Of a stretch of DNA of 7,877 nucleotides, positions 6,464 through 7,877 are shown in pieces (the stretch's first letter is position 1; every line of letters begins with the position of its first letter). The notes under the pieces were generated by a model. That model worked only from the letters and a program-made list of their open reading frames with translations, did no database searches and had not been told where the DNA came from. The stretch spans positions 1 through 7,877 of the forward strand of contig JALSPX010000236.1 of assembly GCA_026985755.1 (NCBI GenBank), in the 5' to 3' direction. The position numbers were made by a program, and so were the translations under genes. The stretch is from Sulfurovum sp. Lineage in GTDB: Bacteria; Campylobacterota; Campylobacteria; Campylobacterales; Sulfurovaceae.

Positions 6464-7837
6464 TTACGCTCCTGGACCACCTGGAAGGACTCCTTCTGTA
6501 GAAGATGTGGTATATGAAGTAGTATTATTCTGGCCACTACTTACTGAAGTAGAAGAATTTGTAGCTTCAATGCTACTTGAAGATGATGTCGCTCCACCAC
6601 ACTCTTGTCCTGGGAGACATTCGATTGCCTCACCATTATTGGCATTACTTGAAGATGATGTCGCTCCACCACACTCTTGTCCTGGGAGACATTCGATTGC
6701 CTCACTACTATATGCTGCAGCACTACTAGATGTACCACTAGCAGGAGCTACACATACATTTTCTTCACATGCGCCGGTATTATTAGCAATATAACTACTG
6801 GCAATCTCATCACATTTCTGAGGTGAATCAGCATTGGAAAGTTCATTTTCCAACGATCTCAAAGAAGGAATAATATCTCCTATCTTTTCTCCATTTTTCA
6901 TGCGTTCAATCAACATTGCATAAGTCAAAACTGTAGTAGCAACAGGAGAGCTATTATTAGTTGAAGCCGATGTCCCTGGTCCACCAGGCAAAATTCCTCC
7001 CTCGGAAGCTACAGAGCTACTAGAAGATGTATTCATAGAGGTATTAGAAATTCCACTTCCTGGTCCACCAGGTAAAATCCCTCGTACTCCTGGTCCACCA
7101 GGCAAAATTCCTCCCTCGGAAGCTACAGAGCTACTAGAAGATGTATTGATTGACGTAGAAGGAGTAGAAGAGCTTGAAACTGTGACAGTACCTTGATTTT
7201 CTATATAAGCAATCGCTGCAGAAAGCAATACGGCTTGTTTTGAAAGCTCTAGACTGTTTGCGTCGGGAATAGCAATATCAAAATTGTTATACATTGCTGC
7301 ATCTAATCCCGTTGCAGCCGCTAGATCTTGAGCACTTACTCCATTGGCTATTAAATGAGTAAAAGGGTTAATATTTGAATAAGTGCCTGGGGCCATCATG
7401 CGAGGAGCTTTTGGTTCTCCTTGTTCTATAGCATTACTTCCATCCACATCAATATATCCATCTTTAGAACACAATACAGGACAAGCTTTGTTAGTTACAT
7501 CTATTTCATATGTCCCAGGAGCAGTTGCAGTACCAGATGCTATATCTGTTCCATCACTGTTTTTACATTTGACTGTAGCACCCAATACCCATCCATCAGA
7601 TACGGTAACAGTTTTAATAGTAGGTGTAACAGAGCTTGAAGATGATGAACTAACAGAGCTTGAAGATGATGAACTAACAGAGCTTGAAGATGATGAACTA
7701 ACAGAGCTTGAAGATGATGAACTAACAGAGCTTGAAGATGATGCTGTAGTTACAGATGAACCGCCGCCGCCACAACCTGTAAAGACAACTGTCGCAGTCA
7801 ACAAAGAGGCTGCTATAATACTTACTGTTTTTCTCAT
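6464..7837 (-). CDS. Repeat-rich Ser-stalk lipoprotein with LPGGPG motifs; function unknown
   Basis: 457 residues. Lipoprotein signal at 1-22 (MRKTVSIIAASLLTATVVFTGC, lipobox FTGC, Cys22), then a GGGG spacer and a Ser stalk of SSSSSSSV repeats (33-70). Residues 75-215 form a domain with WVLGATVKC, a DVDGSNAIEQGEP element, GTYSNINPFTHLIANG and a helical part LELSKQAVLLSAAIAYI. It resembles the 'V.GA.V..D.n.nG..D.GEP' plus 'NPLTtLia' domain common in large bacterial surface proteins. A low-complexity insert (about 219-298) carries ILPGGPG three times. A helical segment (302-350) follows, and then a tail with two EAIECLPGQECGGATSSSS units (379-398, 403-422). The protein ends in VLPGGPGA. The start is supported by AAGGA about 9 bases before the ATG. 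Only 40 bases upstream are visible, without a clear promoter. It is probably surface-exposed or periplasmic and first in a three-gene operon. Confidence 0.88.
   Translation of the reverse strand: MRKTVSIIAASLLTATVVFTGCGGGGSSVTTASSSSSVSSSSSSSVSSSSSSSVSSSSSSSVSSSSSSSVTPTIKTVTVSDGWVLGATVKCKNSDGTDIASGTATAPGTYEIDVTNKACPVLCSKDGYIDVDGSNAIEQGEPKAPRMMAPGTYSNINPFTHLIANGVSAQDLAAATGLDAAMYNNFDIAIPDANSLELSKQAVLLSAAIAYIENQGTVTVSSSSTPSTSINTSSSSSVASEGGILPGGPGVRGILPGGPGSGISNTSMNTSSSSSVASEGGILPGGPGTSASTNNSSPVATTVLTYAMLIERMKNGEKIGDIIPSLRSLENELSNADSPQKCDEIASSYIANNTGACEENVCVAPASGTSSSAAAYSSEAIECLPGQECGGATSSSSNANNGEAIECLPGQECGGATSSSSSIEATNSSTSVSSGQNNTTSYTTSSTEGVLPGGPGA
6574..6705 (-). repeat. 72-bp direct repeat with 60-bp identical cores
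   Basis: Positions 6574-6633 and 6646-6705 are identical base for base. The period of 72 bases is 24 codons. The core encodes the EAIECLPGQECGGATSSSS unit, each copy having one Cys-x4-Cys loop. Confidence 0.95.
6975..7147 (-). repeat. 114-bp spaced direct repeat encoding the SSSSSVASEGGILPGGPG unit
   Basis: Positions 6975-7033 and 7089-7147 are identical over 59 bases with a period of 114 (38 codons). A partial third copy of the PGGPG end lies at 7059-7079, and a diverged one lies at the gene's 3' end (about 6470-6488). In three of them the DNA is the inverted repeat CCTGGTCCACCAGG. Confidence 0.93.
7629..7743 (-). repeat. 24-bp tandem repeat, 4.8 copies, encoding SSSSSSSV
   Basis: Units start at 7629, 7653, 7677, 7701 and 7725 and are identical; the last one stops after 19 bases. 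Each unit encodes seven Ser and one Val using a fixed mix of Ser codons (AGT, TCA, TCT, AGC). The repeat is therefore conserved at DNA level, which indicates recent slippage or unequal exchange. Gain or loss of units only changes the stalk length behind the lipid anchor. Confidence 0.97.
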
Positions 7838-7877
7838 TACTCACTTCCTTAATTGTGGGATTTAACGAATTTCCAAA

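Noticed and set aside
6464..6490. C-terminal LPGGPG considered as a sortase sorting signal
   Set aside because: No hydrophobic segment or basic tail follows, and the protein already has an N-terminal lipid anchor.
7629..7743. Regular 24-bp repeats considered as a CRISPR array
   Set aside because: Units are contiguous with no spacers, are in frame and encode the Ser stalk.
7383..7865. 160-codon + strand frame with an ELEDDELT repeat
   Set aside because: The repeat is simply the antisense reading of the SSSSSSSV array; the lipobox, signal peptide and ribosome binding site all support the minus-strand gene.

Overview
The window reads as an AT-rich accessory region of a Gram-negative bacterium, most likely a member of the Campylobacterota (Sulfurimonas/Sulfurovum/Nitratiruptor-like). 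That assignment is an inference. It rests on the overall style of the proteins: a Ser-rich lipoprotein with an SSSSSSSV stalk, a surface-layer-like secreted protein of a type I associate with that phylum, and a secreted S8 protease, all with short AT-rich intergenic gaps. No rRNA, tRNA, CRISPR array, transposase or integrase is visible.

Layout: at the left edge (2-343, + strand) is the C-terminal part of a Rep_3/RepB-type replication initiator, cut by the window border. This suggests a plasmid or plasmid-derived segment. It meets the next gene tail to tail, with the two stop codons sharing bases. Everything else lies on the minus strand and is read from right to left in three units. (i) 7837 to 5211: a repeat-rich lipoprotein, then a parvulin/SurA-like exported protein, then a small lipoprotein that starts with GTG inside the previous stop. 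The unit ends at a strong bidirectional terminator. (ii) 5059 to 3854: a monocistronic secreted surface-layer-like protein with its own promoter, a structured leader and a 3' hairpin. (iii) 3693 to 340: a secreted Cys-loop repeat protein followed 3 bases later by a secreted subtilisin-like protease.

All six minus-strand genes encode proteins with an export signal (four signal peptides and two lipobox signals), so the window is a block of cell-envelope or secreted functions beside a replication gene. The clearest unexplained feature is a module of about 55-70 residues. It occurs twice at the C-terminus of the protease and once in the adjacent co-transcribed Cys-loop protein, which ties the two together functionally. 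A second theme is in-frame DNA repetition: 24-, 72- and 114-bp periods in the lipoprotein and a 153-bp period in the Cys-loop protein. All periods are multiples of three, as expected of surface proteins that vary in length. Base composition is uneven: the protease gene is close to half G+C in a sampled line, while the parvulin-like/lipoprotein pair is extremely AT-rich, so the block was probably assembled from different sources.
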